Assembly (NCBI RefSeq): GCF_000350225.1
Contig: NW_005178519.1
Coordinates: forward strand, 195,632-259,631
Source: Chondrus crispus
Taxonomy: Eukaryota > Rhodophyta > Florideophyceae > Gigartinales > Gigartinaceae
Direction: 5' to 3'
Length of the DNA stretch: 64,000 nt
The translations under genes and the position numbers were made by a program. Position 1 is the first letter of the stretch. Each line of letters begins with the position of its first letter. The notes beneath the pieces are model-generated. The model was given only the letters and a program-made list of their open reading frames with translations, was not told where the DNA came from and made no database searches. This document shows, piece after piece, positions 40,732 through 51,172 of this stretch.

Positions 40732-43700
40732 GTTCACGGGCGTCACGTCACCTTGACCTTCCATCCGCATAAAGCCAGTCCCCTTTCTTTTGTGGTTCCC
40801 TCGCTTGCCATCCTCTTCCCTTCACCGCGCGCCGATACTCTTTTCCGGGTCCCACCTCGAGGTGGGTCAAGAGGGAGGAAGACATTCCGCCTCGAATCGG
40901 AGAGTGACCTCGCGTGGGGTATCCATTTCGCTTGACATTCGGTCGTGGGGTAGTTTAGACGATGGCGGCGCCAACCTATTCCCGGTTTCCCTGTTACTGA
41001 GGTTCGTGACGGGTCGAATCCCTCGTTTCGCGTGAGATCCAATTCCCCCCAGCACCGTGGTAGTCACCGACGTAGTCTCTCCTTCTCTCTCGCCCCAATT
41101 CGTTATCCGTCGTACTAAGTCATACGGAACTCCAATCATTCCTCGAGGTCGGCTCTCTTCGCGACCTTCGCCGAGCGGTCATTCGTCGACTGCTCGTCCC
41201 GAAGCGTCACTTGCTCTGGCGTGTACGGGCGTCCGCTGGCCTCGACCGTAGGCTACCCGTCGCCAATTTGTGCGGCGGGGCCCGGCATTTCAACTTCCCT
41301 TGGCTCGCCTCTGCCGCCGACTCGGGGACCTCACTCTCACCTCGGGTGTATCTTCGGGAAGGGTTCGGTTCCTTCCCCGCGTTGGTGGGGCCTCCCGCGT
41401 CGTGGTGACATGCCGTTGCCTGCAATCTTCCCTCTATGTCGCTTTCGGCTACGTCGTCCGATACGGGTCGGTACCGTTCTACTCGGCGGAGGGGTCGACT
41501 GGTCCTTCCGCCGGCATCCTACGCCGGTACGATGGGGTCATGGGGAGCCGTCCCCGGTCGCCGCACTCAGCGGAGGTAGTCGGGGGAGGCCGACGTCGGT
41601 CCTCCATATTACCCCTGGTGTCCTGGCCGTGTTCGGCGCGCGAGGAGTTCGACGGCCCTATTTCCCCATGTATCTTGCGCGTCGGTCTGTTGCCGGTCGG
41701 GTGTTGTTCCCCGCGGCGTCCGTCTTGTTGGGGTCTCGCCATCCCCTTGCGTCGCGAATGCCCTATAGTGAGGGCGTCGGTCTAATTCCGGCCGGCAGAT
41801 GGAGTCGCAGGGGGTGCCTGCGGACCGCGTGTACCAGTCGGCTGGAACACTCTGTACCTTCGATCCGCAGCGCAGTCTGGGCGTCCCTTGCGCGTCTTAC
41901 ACGACGCGCGCGCCTGCACGTCATGCACGTGCATTGTCTTCAGTGTAATTTCGCACTTTCCCAATTTTTCTTCCTTTTTAGGTTCGGGCGGTGGCGGTTT
42001 GTTTGAACCGCGACCCGCAGATATAAGCTGACCTCGGGGGTAACCTGGGGGTTTCGTTCCCCAGGCCCTTTGCACTTTTTGTAATCTCCCGTGATGATTA
42101 CTTCTCCCGTATCGTGGGAGGTTGTCCCTTTCGTCTTGGGGTCTTCGTTACAGTAGAGATCCCCGAAGCGGATGCCGAGGCGTTCGTTCGTCGTTCGACA
42201 TTAACCGCCCCCTCGCCCCAGAGATCGGCTGCGAGGGTGCTCGCCGTCGCCCACTACGCGCCCCTTGGAAGTGCGGTGGGGCCGTGCCAACGCGGGGTCA
42301 TCCCTCCCCGGCGATCTGTTAAGCGCGATTTCGACGCAGCGGGAATGAGGGAAGGGTGCGTGCAATCGGGAAAGGCGATCAGGGACGGGTGAAGTCGTTC
42401 CCGCCACACTCCCGTTTCGCTCTCGCGTTCGTCACGCGAGCTTGCGGACCCGAATGAGGACGTTGTCTGGGACGACCTTCAGCGCTCGTACGATGCCGGA
42501 CGGAGAGTTCGCTAGGGTAAGGGTCATGCAGTGTCGAACACGTCGCGTTGCGGTAGCCTCTTTCCGGATGCCAAGCCGTTCCTTGGACGCTATGCCCCGG
42601 CTCGTTATTGCCGTCTGCGGCCTTCCTCTTCCTACGTCGTGTACTTGGCTCGCCACTCTGAAGCAGTGAGCCATGTCCCTCGGCAGGACGCTATTCGAGG
42701 CGTCCCCCTCCCCACGACATACTGTTCGTCCAGTAGGTGAGTTCCCTCTCCTCCGAAGTGACGGTCTCTAGGCCGGCGCCCGGGCTCGGCGTAGTCTTCA
42801 GCGTGTCCGTCCACACTTCTTGCGGCGCTGTTCGCGACGCGCCGGCAATTCCGTGCGCGGGAGGCGGAGTGTCTCTGCCCTCTCGACGAGGCTCCGCCTC
42901 AGGTCTTGCCTCTCGGCCCGACGTGTCGGACGCGACCAGGCCCCCGTGCGCGCGAAAAATCAATGAGAACGCGTGCGTCGCAGCGGAGTTGTTAGTAGCG
43001 TCGACAGTCGTGGGTTCGCGTACCCCGGCGCCCTACGTCTTTGGGGCAGAGTTTCAGAGAGGGAAGAGCCGTTCGGACGGCTTGGCGGGCGCGCGCCAAG
43101 ATTTTTCCTCAGTACAGTATGGGGCATGCGTCGGCGGTGGGTTCGCAGTGTCTCGCGTTCGTGCACAAGTGTCGGTGTCTGTCCCCTCGGATCGCTCTCG
43201 CTTGTCCGCTCTTCGTCTACCGTCTTGGCGCGTGGTATGATCAACTCCACTTCCCTCGCGGAGTCTCCGTTCGCGCATTACGCGCGCTCCTTGGGGCACC
43301 GACCCTAGCGACGGTACACGGGTCCCTTCTATCGCCGGGTTAACTTCCCCGCGGCGTATTGAGGGCGGTATATTAACTGTGGGTCTCCTGCGGCCTGTTG
43401 ACGTCCGCTACGGGTTTTTCGGTCGCGAGCAAATCTCACGGAGGCGTTCCTGGAGTGATAAGGGATTCCAATCCCTTGTCTGCGAACGGTTGCGTTAGTG
43501 AGCTAGTGTCGGGCGAGGGTCGCCCCTCCTTCGGAGGAACCTGTGTCCTTCCTTTCTCATTTCTAGCCTCTTGTCGCATGTGGTGTCTTCTCTCCCGCAG
43601 CCTGTCGGCTTTGGTGGTCCCTACGTTTTGGGCATAGTCGCGTTCTCTCGTAATTTGCCTTGTTCGTCAATACGTCTTGACATCTGGCTTCGTCTTCTGC

Positions 43701-43800
43701 GGTGTCCCTCCGATGAGGGCCGCTGCACAACCGTGGGTTTCCTTTCGGTTTGCTCGTGCTGTTTGATGTCAGACCGCGACAGGGCGGTTGAGGGCCCCCT
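40732..43800. other. GC-rich non-coding part of the extra module
   Basis: About 3.1 kb between antisense ORF 2 and the end of pol. Open frames exist on both strands, as expected in GC-rich DNA, the longest about 260 codons at 41221-42006 (plus). Their composition (Arg, Pro, Ser, Gly, with few motifs) gives no reason to call a gene. It may be a long UTR or spacer. Confidence 0.5.
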
Positions 43801-43827
43801 CCTCAAGGCTGAACGTCCGCGTTCAGT
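43801..43827. repeat. 27-bp direct repeat at the 3' end of pol, copy 2
   Basis: 26 of 27 bases match 38213-38239. It overlaps the pol stop codon (43823-43825). On the minus strand it is followed by GAGGAGGGGG, a second purine-rich tract. Confidence 0.88.
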
Positions 43828-46800
43828 TCAGAGAGGAGGTCTCTACCTGTACGTGTCCGGAGTCTTTGGCGTAGCGTGACACTAGCTCCTCGGGGACGTG
43901 TGTACGCGATGTCCAGGTGGGTTGGTCGTAGTCTGCCCATTTAATGAGGAACTCCGTAGTTCCATCCTCCATGACGCGATGCTTGAGTAGCCGTTCGACG
44001 GCATACTGTGTGCCTTCGTTGATCTTGTCGGCAAGGTCTTCCGGGGTAGTCGTGCTAGCCCTTGGCGCGTTCGCCGGCGGGGGTGCGTAGATGCAGCGGT
44101 CTGCCGAGACGCGCTCGGTAACTCCATCACGATCGATCGTGATGGTGCGCTGGTCGTTCGCGAGAGCTCGGTACGGTCCGACAGCCGGGGAGGCCAGCTT
44201 GTTTGATGTCTTCCCCCCATCGGTGGGGTTCAGATATACGTAGTCACCTGCCTTGAGGCGCGAGTTCGTGCGCCGAATACGCTTGTCGAAGTCGCGTTTA
44301 TAGCGAGCTTGCGTTCGCCGAAGGCTTCCGTAGGCCTTCTGGATAGTCGAGTCCAAGGTCTTGAGGAACTCGGCACGTTGGTTCCCCCTATCGAAAGGGG
44401 GCGCGTCGCCGTCCGCCCGTCGGAGAGAGAACTCCGGCGGTGGCCGGCTGAGCACGAGCTCAAACGGCGTGGTGCGTGTGGTGCGATGTACGTGGGAGTT
44501 GTATGCGTACGTAAGCGGCCCCACGTACACATCCCAGTCGTCCTGGTGTTCACCCACGTAGTTCCTCAGCATCGAGGCGATTGTTCGGTTATATCGCTCG
44601 ACTTGCCCGTTCGTCTGGGGATGGTACGCCGAAGTGTACAAATTCGTTATCCCCAGAACACGGCACGTGCTGTGGAAGAACTTGGCATTAAACTGAGGGC
44701 CGTTGTCCGAAAGCAACGTGCGAGGGACGCCGTATTTGAACACCCATGACTCGCAGAACGCGACTGCGACGGTGTATGCGGTTATCGTGCGGAGCGCCAC
44801 GACTTGCGTCAGCTTGCTAAAACGGTCCGTAGTGACGAGCAGGAATCGTTTTCCTGTCTTCGTCTTGGGGAGCGGCCCCAAGATGTCGATGGCGAGGCTC
44901 TCGAGAGGCCTCGTAGCTGGGAACAATCTCAATCGATTGAGATGTTTCCTCAGCTTGACCCGGTTCATCGCGCAGGTCCGACACCCTCGCACCGTGGCTG
45001 CCACGTCTGCAGCCAGGTGGGGCCAGTAGTACTGGCGTCGAAGTGCGTAGTACATACGGTTCTGGCCCGGGTGCCCCGCGATGGCCGGGTTGTGGCACAG
45101 GCGAAGGAGCCTGGCGCGGAGCGTCCGAGGTACCACCACCTGAACGATATCAGGGTCGAAGGGGTGTCTCCGTTTGAGCACCCCTTGGTGGTCCTCGAAG
45201 AACGCGGAGTCCCGGGACTCTGACTGTCGTGCCAAAACGGTTTGGCAGAAGTCATCCACGCGTTGCTCCTCGGCTATCTCCTCTATCGTAAGAGGGGCCG
45301 GAAGGTCGTCCTGCGGTGGGGCGACCGGGGAGTCGAGCGCGCCAGCCTCGGGGTCTTCGGCGCGCTGGATATCGGCGGCGTCGAACTCGTCGTTCTCCTC
45401 CCAAAACGAATTGGGTCCTTGAAGACCGGGGGCTTCGTCGTCACCTCGCGGTTCGTCGCGCGTCCGTACGCGCGACCTTGTTCGGGCTTCGGCTTGGTTC
45501 CGTGTCGTTACGAAGACATGGACCGCCTGATGATCGCAGCTCGCGGTACAAGCGTGGTCCGCGAGCTCGTTCGATACGTCTCGAACGGTCGTATCCCCGT
45601 CGAAGGTGGGAATGTCGTCATCCACCTCGACGGTGGGGCGAGCGTCATCGGCGACCTTCGGCGACACGAGTCGTGACAGGGCATCGGGCACCTGATGCAC
45701 GCGCCCGGGGCGGTACTGAATGGTGAAATCGTATTCAGCCAGACGTAGCCGCCACCGGGTGAGTCTTCCTGAGCTCTCCGTAAGCGACATGAGCCATCGG
45801 AGGGCGTCGTGATCCGTCCGGACGGTGAACTTGGTTCCTTCGATATACGGCCGCAGTGTGCGGACGGCCCACACCACGGCGAAGCACTCACGCTCCGTAG
45901 CGCTGTAGTTCCGTTCGCTATCGCTTAGTGAGTACGACCAGTACCCAACGGGGCGCCAATCGTTTGGCTCGTCGTGCTCCTGTAGGAGGGTGCACCCGAG
46001 TTGATATGCACTGGCGTCAGTGTCCAACAGGTACGGTCGGCCGTACCGTGGTAGCGCGAGGATCGGCGGGGAGATCATCGCAGCCTTCAGGCTTTCGAAA
46101 GCCTGAAGCTGAACTTCCGTTGGGTTATCGAAATCGTGATCCGAGTCCTTGCGCGTTATATCGGTTAACGGACGGGCAATCTTCGAGAAGCCCTTGACGA
46201 AGCGACGATACACGTTACACGCCCCGAGGAACGAGCGCACCTGCGTCAGCGTCCTCGGGAACGTGAACGTCTTGAAGGCATCGATTGCCGTATCAGCCAC
46301 GCTCAACTTACCTGGGGATATAACGTGCCCCAGGTAGTGCACCTTCGGACGGAAGAAGCTGCACTTCTTGAGCTTGAGGGAGATGCCGGCACTCCGCAAC
46401 AAGCTCAAGACGGTATCGAGATGCCTTGCGTGTTTCGCGTCCGTACGCGACAACACGATAACTTCATCGAGATAGACGAGGCATATTTGCCAGCGGACTC
46501 CGGAGAGTATGATATCGAGGGCACGTTGGAAGGTGGCCGGTGCCCCTTTTAATCCAAACGGCATGCGCAAATGGCGGTACGTACCCATATGTGTCGTGAA
46601 GGTAGTCTTATCCCGGTCCTCCGGAGCGACCGGGATCTGCCAATATCCGGAATTGCAGTCCAGCGTCGTAAAGACGGCTGCATCTCCTAACGAGTCGATG
46701 CAGTCGTCCATACGCGGCAGCGGATACGAATCCGCTGCAGTCTTCGCGTTGAGACGCCGGTAGTCCACGCAGAACCGAAGAGAGCCGTCTTTCTTCGGTA

Positions 46801-48385
46801 CGAGCACCACCGGGGACGCCCACTCGGTGCTTGCGGGTTCGATAACCCCTGCGTTCAACATCTTGTTGACCTCCTTCGCGACCATTTCGCGCATGGCCGG
46901 GCCCTTCCGATAGGGCATAGAACGAATCGGTTTCGTTCCCGGTTCGAGGGGAATGCGGTGCTCTGTGGCTTGGATCGTTCCGAGGGCACCGCTCCACAGA
47001 CTCGAGTGCTTACGGAGCATCTCGAGCACGTGGCCACGGAGCTTGTCATCATCGATGTATGACAAGTCAATCTCTTTTTCCCAATCCATCGGTGGATTTT
47101 CGGGATCCTTCTGCTGGGGGGGTACAGTACCCTCCGCCGTCGGTTGGGGTATAGGTGACCGTTCGTCCGGGTCAACCCCTTCACTCCCCGCGGTTGCCTT
47201 CTCGTCGGAGCTGGATCGGCCAGCTCCGACCTCTCTGACTTGATCGGTCAAGTCGGTCAGATGCAACGCAAGCGCGACCCCCTCAGCGACTCGACGTTCG
47301 GGCGTGAGGATCGCGAGGGGGTTGCGCTTCGCGTATCCCACGACGGTGTGCTTCGGAAGCCGCCTCTCCCGTCGCGAGAAGTTTGCGACGAGGACTTCGA
47401 ATGTCTGGTTCGGCAGGACTTCCGCGACGCCATTCGTCAGCCTCACTCCATGGCGGTGTTGGAGTGAGGGCTTGGGCTCCAGGAACACGAGACCCCTCCC
47501 CGCGGTTGTCACACGCACACGGGCTTGCGACATCGCGGGGATGGTAGCCCAGCGGGCGATTCGGATCGCCTGCGGGTCCTCCTCGCGTACCTCCGGACGA
47601 CTAGTTTGGCGACCATGTCGCCTGGTAGGGGGAGTCGGTTCCCCCTTCCCATTGACGATGGCTACCGAGCCACCGTGACGAAGTTCGAGCTTCTGTCCAT
47701 CGATGTCGATGCTGCGTACGTGCGCATCAATGAACGCAGTCCCAAGTAGAACGGGAACAGCGAGTTGTTCGGCCACTACGAAAGGTATGCGGAACGTCGT
47801 GTTTCGCAGCCGGACCGCGAGGCGGACGACCGCCGTAAGTCGAAGCGGGTTACTGTTCGCGCCAGCCAGGCGTGGTAATGGCGCGCCCCGTATTACGTAG
47901 CGAGCCCAGTCGGGAGGGAGGTCGGCCTTCCTCACCAAGTTGTAGCCCGAGCACGTGTCGACGGCGATCGTGTGGGGCTTAAACGCGTTGCCTTCGGTGG
48001 CCACGGAGCCCAAGACGTTATATATTTTCGACGTCATGAGGCATACGAGGCCATCGACCACCTTGGGCGCGACCTTATCGGTGAGGTCGTTCCGCCGGGG
48101 CCTTCGACTTCGGCGTTGGCCCCTCTTGCGTTTCCTTCGGCTCGAGCCGGGGGACGTTCGCGTCTCAGTGCCGCCCGTCCAGGTGCTGGAGTCCGTACGA
48201 GGCGGACATTTCGTCGGCGACCTTGGGCTCACCGGGGTCCGAAGGGCGACCGACTCGTGTCGGTCGGCGTTAACCACGTCTCGCTCGTTGCGCTTCACTG
48301 GGATGTCGGGTGTCCCTGTGGTGCCTTCTTCCAACATCGGGTCTACGTGGGCCTCGGTGTTGGGTTTCTCCTGCAATGTCGACAT
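43823..48385 (-). CDS. pol: Gypsy Pol: protease, RT, RNase H, integrase, chromodomain
   Basis: 1520 residues from the first ATG, with no stop. Order: Arg-rich leader; retropepsin-like IAVDTCSGYNLV (about 141-152); RT (PLPRMDDCIDSLGDAAVFTT, then VYLDEVIVLS with E641 where YxDD is the rule); RNase H (LLDTDASAYQLG, ATERECFAVVWAV, RTDHDAL); integrase with an HHCC zinc region (LCHNPAIAGHPGQ to CRTC) and Asp, Asp, Glu in AIDILGPLP, LLSDNGPQF and NGQVERYNRT. The end is a chromodomain (YAVERLLKHRV, TEFLIKWADYDQPTW), which in chromoviruses guides integration to marked chromatin. The same frame is open upstream of the ATG right back to the last codons of gag, so Pol is probably made as a Gag-Pol fusion. 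Confidence 0.93.
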   Translation of the reverse strand: MSTLQEKPNTEAHVDPMLEEGTTGTPDIPVKRNERDVVNADRHESVALRTPVSPRSPTKCPPRTDSSTWTGGTETRTSPGSSRRKRKRGQRRSRRPRRNDLTDKVAPKVVDGLVCLMTSKIYNVLGSVATEGNAFKPHTIAVDTCSGYNLVRKADLPPDWARYVIRGAPLPRLAGANSNPLRLTAVVRLAVRLRNTTFRIPFVVAEQLAVPVLLGTAFIDAHVRSIDIDGQKLELRHGGSVAIVNGKGEPTPPTRRHGRQTSRPEVREEDPQAIRIARWATIPAMSQARVRVTTAGRGLVFLEPKPSLQHRHGVRLTNGVAEVLPNQTFEVLVANFSRRERRLPKHTVVGYAKRNPLAILTPERRVAEGVALALHLTDLTDQVREVGAGRSSSDEKATAGSEGVDPDERSPIPQPTAEGTVPPQQKDPENPPMDWEKEIDLSYIDDDKLRGHVLEMLRKHSSLWSGALGTIQATEHRIPLEPGTKPIRSMPYRKGPAMREMVAKEVNKMLNAGVIEPASTEWASPVVLVPKKDGSLRFCVDYRRLNAKTAADSYPLPRMDDCIDSLGDAAVFTTLDCNSGYWQIPVAPEDRDKTTFTTHMGTYRHLRMPFGLKGAPATFQRALDIILSGVRWQICLVYLDEVIVLSRTDAKHARHLDTVLSLLRSAGISLKLKKCSFFRPKVHYLGHVISPGKLSVADTAIDAFKTFTFPRTLTQVRSFLGACNVYRRFVKGFSKIARPLTDITRKDSDHDFDNPTEVQLQAFESLKAAMISPPILALPRYGRPYLLDTDASAYQLGCTLLQEHDEPNDWRPVGYWSYSLSDSERNYSATERECFAVVWAVRTLRPYIEGTKFTVRTDHDALRWLMSLTESSGRLTRWRLRLAEYDFTIQYRPGRVHQVPDALSRLVSPKVADDARPTVEVDDDIPTFDGDTTVRDVSNELADHACTASCDHQAVHVFVTTRNQAEARTRSRVRTRDEPRGDDEAPGLQGPNSFWEENDEFDAADIQRAEDPEAGALDSPVAPPQDDLPAPLTIEEIAEEQRVDDFCQTVLARQSESRDSAFFEDHQGVLKRRHPFDPDIVQVVVPRTLRARLLRLCHNPAIAGHPGQNRMYYALRRQYYWPHLAADVAATVRGCRTCAMNRVKLRKHLNRLRLFPATRPLESLAIDILGPLPKTKTGKRFLLVTTDRFSKLTQVVALRTITAYTVAVAFCESWVFKYGVPRTLLSDNGPQFNAKFFHSTCRVLGITNLYTSAYHPQTNGQVERYNRTIASMLRNYVGEHQDDWDVYVGPLTYAYNSHVHRTTRTTPFELVLSRPPPEFSLRRADGDAPPFDRGNQRAEFLKTLDSTIQKAYGSLRRTQARYKRDFDKRIRRTNSRLKAGDYVYLNPTDGGKTSNKLASPAVGPYRALANDQRTITIDRDGVTERVSADRCIYAPPPANAPRASTTTPEDLADKINEGTQYAVERLLKHRVMEDGTTEFLIKWADYDQPTWTSRTHVPEELVSRYAKDSGHVQVETSSLN

Positions 48386-48525
48386 TGCTGGAGTCCCCGT
48401 GCTCGACTCCGATAGCGGGGGATGTATTATCGGACAATACCCCCCGTGTCCTTGGCCAGCACGCGGGGACCGGTCTAGTTCATAGGGAAAAGACGGCTCA
48501 CGCGACCGCGTGTACGTAACCGTCT

Positions 48526-51096
48526 TTACCCTTTTTTCGAACTACCGGTGCTATTGGAGCTACCCCCCTGGCTATCGTCGGCCAGGTCTTCTCCGGGTGG
48601 CCGACCACGTGGGTCGGGACTATTCCTCCCGGGCGGCTCGGCAGCCTTGGCGAAGTACTCCGGTACTTCCGGGCCTTGACCTGCGGCGTCCGGCCGTCGC
48701 AGGATATGGGGGATGAAGCGAGTCGGCTCTCCTTCGTGACCCTCCGCGGGTAGGGGGTACGGATCCTCTACCCAGTCTTGCAGGTACATTATCGCACTCT
48801 GTACCTGTTGGGGTAACCGAGAACGGTCTCGGTCCCCTCTCCCTCCTTGGCGGGGGTACCTTGTGTCGGCCTGGCGGTAGTCGGGCCGATCGCGACGATC
48901 GAGTTCGGTACGACGATACCCGCCTCCACGGGGGGCGAATCGAGCGCCCCCACCCGACCGATTCGGGAAACCTTGACGCGGGGGACGACCCTCGCCGACC
49001 GCTTGCCGGAGTAGATTGCGCGCCCCGGGGCGCGTCTCCATCTGGTAGCGGTAGTTCCTGTACGCCGTGAACATTCGTTGTTCCGGCGACAGGAACGGGC
49101 AGGCGTACATGGCGTGTCCGTACGTACGACATAGCCAGCACACGTACGCGCTGCCGTCCGTTGAGGCGAAGGTCGCCGCGTGACGCGCCTCCTCATCGGT
49201 GAGGAGGGGCACGCGAGGGGCTTCACCTCCGGTATCTCGGTTTGAGATGTCGAGCTCAGCGACCCGGGGAACCGTACCCCTGGGTGCTCTGGGAGTGGCC
49301 GCGAACGCGGTCGCGTAGCTCGACGTCGTTCCGGTCGACATCGGTGAAGGGGGTCGACCCCCTACCGGCCCTGCTCCTTGCGTAATGAGGACAGGGTCGG
49401 CCTGCCACTCATCCTCCCCGACATGGAGGGTAGAGGCGGGCGAACTTGTTGCGGCGGACTTCGTAGTCCTGCCAGCCCTCCCTGCCGGTTTCGAATCCGG
49501 CAGAGGTAAACCGCGTCGAGCGCGGTAAGTGGTTCCTTCTGCCGTTGCGATACGGCGGATGGTCGGAAGATCGGTCTTCTGGCGGCTCGGCAGCCTCTGC
49601 ACTGTCTCGGAAACTGCGGCACGGGTCGCAGGAGCGAGTCCCCGCACGAAGTAGTGCGCGAGGGACTGTTCGGAGAACACTGCCGTGCACCGGAACGCGG
49701 CCGTTTCGAGCCGGTCCGCGAACGTGCTCTCCGTTTCATGAGATTGCTGTCGCGCCGTCGCGACAGCGTCGTACGCTTCACCTAACACGTCGTCGGTTAG
49801 GTAGCGTTTCAGGAACTGGTTCACGAGCCCCGGCCAACTCACGTCGTCGTGTAGTTGGCCGGCGCGGAGGCCACGCATCGTATAACTCGTATACAGGCGC
49901 TCCGCGTCGCGCTCTAAGAAGTGCGCGAGGACTCTCACGGCAACACCTTCGGTCAGGTGTTGCGAGTTGAAGGTTATCCGAATATCCTTCAAGAACGGTA
50001 GGAGCTGGATCGGGTCCGTACCGTCAAAGCTCCTCATCGTGGGACGGATCCCACGGCAGCGTTGGACGTACTTCGCGATCCGTCCCGCGTCACCCGAGGT
50101 GACGAGCCTCGAGGTGTTATCCAAGCGGTACATACGATAGTCAGCGACGGCGCTGAACTCTTGGATCATCGTATGCACCGGCTCGAGCCCGGGTTCGGCG
50201 GGACCTAGCGTGCCGAAGGAGGTAACCGGTAGCGTACGGACGTCTACCGGACCTGGATGCTCGGCATAACTCGCCGGCGGGTAGCCGCCCCAGCGGGGAT
50301 CGACGGAGAACAGCGGTTCTCCGGATCCGCGGGCGGCTCCTCCACGGTCCTGTTCGTCCGCGTACGATACGCGGTCCATCTGCCGCCTACTTACGGGGAT
50401 AGGCGGCAATGCTTGGGTCTCGGACGCGAGATTCGCGCCCATCGGAGGACGGTTTCCTTCCGCAGTCCGACTGGCGTCGGCGCCAGTCGGACGCCAACCT
50501 TCCGGAGCGACGGCGCTCGGAGGTACGGCACCACCGGGCCCTCTCGTGGGGGCACCGGGCAGCCTTGCGGCCATGGTCCGTTCCATGTCACGAGCACGCT
50601 GTCGCGTAGCGTTGAGCTCGGCGGAGAGGTGCGCGAACGCACCCAACTGCTCTGCTGACGGGGACGGTCGATCGTCGGGACGTCTCGTCGAGGTCGGCCT
50701 CGTGGGGCGACCTTGCCCGTGCAGTACGGGCTGTGCGAGGCGTGAGTCTTCGACGAGCACCAGTCGCGAGTGTAACTCGTCGACTAGTGCTCGGAGATTC
50801 TCCAAGGACTGGCTGACTCGATCGAACCTCCCTTCACGTAGGGAGCGAAGCTCGTCCATACATCGCGAGTAGACGGCGTCCGTCACGTCTATACGGAGTG
50901 AAGTACGGACTTCCTCGATGTAGTCAGCTATGCGATCGAACATCGCAGCCGCTTGTCCTTTGGGGGACTCGGGCGACGGTTCGCGGTCTCGGAGACCAGC
51001 GTCGCCGTCGCCAAACGGCGGTGATGGTGCGTGGATAGCGGCCGCCCTCGGATCCGCCGGTTCGGACCGGATCGAGGTGGCGTATTCTTGACTCAT
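48526..51096 (-). CDS. gag: Gypsy Gag with zinc knuckle
   Basis: 856 residues from ATG 51096 (MSQEYATS), the first ATG after the LTR. The frame is also open upstream through the LTR to 51366. The N-terminal half is Pro/Arg-rich. A capsid-like helical region lies around IQLLPFLKDIRITFN to FLERDAERLYTSY, a retrotransposon-gag type sequence. The zinc knuckle CWLCRTYGHAMYAC (CX2CX4HX4C) is followed by an Arg/Gly-rich basic tail. It ends SSKKG then TAA, with six A before GGGTAA; pol is in the +1 frame here. No lesions are seen. Confidence 0.88.
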   Translation of the reverse strand: MSQEYATSIRSEPADPRAAAIHAPSPPFGDGDAGLRDREPSPESPKGQAAAMFDRIADYIEEVRTSLRIDVTDAVYSRCMDELRSLREGRFDRVSQSLENLRALVDELHSRLVLVEDSRLAQPVLHGQGRPTRPTSTRRPDDRPSPSAEQLGAFAHLSAELNATRQRARDMERTMAARLPGAPTRGPGGAVPPSAVAPEGWRPTGADASRTAEGNRPPMGANLASETQALPPIPVSRRQMDRVSYADEQDRGGAARGSGEPLFSVDPRWGGYPPASYAEHPGPVDVRTLPVTSFGTLGPAEPGLEPVHTMIQEFSAVADYRMYRLDNTSRLVTSGDAGRIAKYVQRCRGIRPTMRSFDGTDPIQLLPFLKDIRITFNSQHLTEGVAVRVLAHFLERDAERLYTSYTMRGLRAGQLHDDVSWPGLVNQFLKRYLTDDVLGEAYDAVATARQQSHETESTFADRLETAAFRCTAVFSEQSLAHYFVRGLAPATRAAVSETVQRLPSRQKTDLPTIRRIATAEGTTYRARRGLPLPDSKPAGRAGRTTKSAATSSPASTLHVGEDEWQADPVLITQGAGPVGGRPPSPMSTGTTSSYATAFAATPRAPRGTVPRVAELDISNRDTGGEAPRVPLLTDEEARHAATFASTDGSAYVCWLCRTYGHAMYACPFLSPEQRMFTAYRNYRYQMETRPGARNLLRQAVGEGRPPRQGFPNRSGGGARFAPRGGGYRRTELDRRDRPDYRQADTRYPRQGGRGDRDRSRLPQQVQSAIMYLQDWVEDPYPLPAEGHEGEPTRFIPHILRRPDAAGQGPEVPEYFAKAAEPPGRNSPDPRGRPPGEDLADDSQGGSSNSTGSSKKG

Positions 51097-51154
51097 CTCA
51101 ACGCGTACGGACGCGGAGGAAAAAGAAAGTCTTCTCGGAAAGATCTCGGGGTCT

Positions 51155-51172
51155 TCTAGGTCGAGAGACCAC
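51155..51172 (-). promoter_or_regulatory. Putative primer-binding site of the gypsy element
   Basis: Immediately inside the 5' LTR the minus strand reads G then TGGTCTCTCGACCTAG. A TGG start next to the LTR is typical for pairing with a tRNA 3' CCA end. The tRNA was not identified. Confidence 0.5.

Noticed and set aside
40985..41030. tRNA-like T-loop string GGTCGAATCCC
   Set aside because: No matching acceptor, D or anticodon stems could be built around it.
41221..42006. 261-codon plus-strand frame in the gypsy module
   Set aside because: GC-rich DNA gives long open frames by chance; Gly/Arg/Pro-heavy with no motif, and other frames nearby are similarly open.
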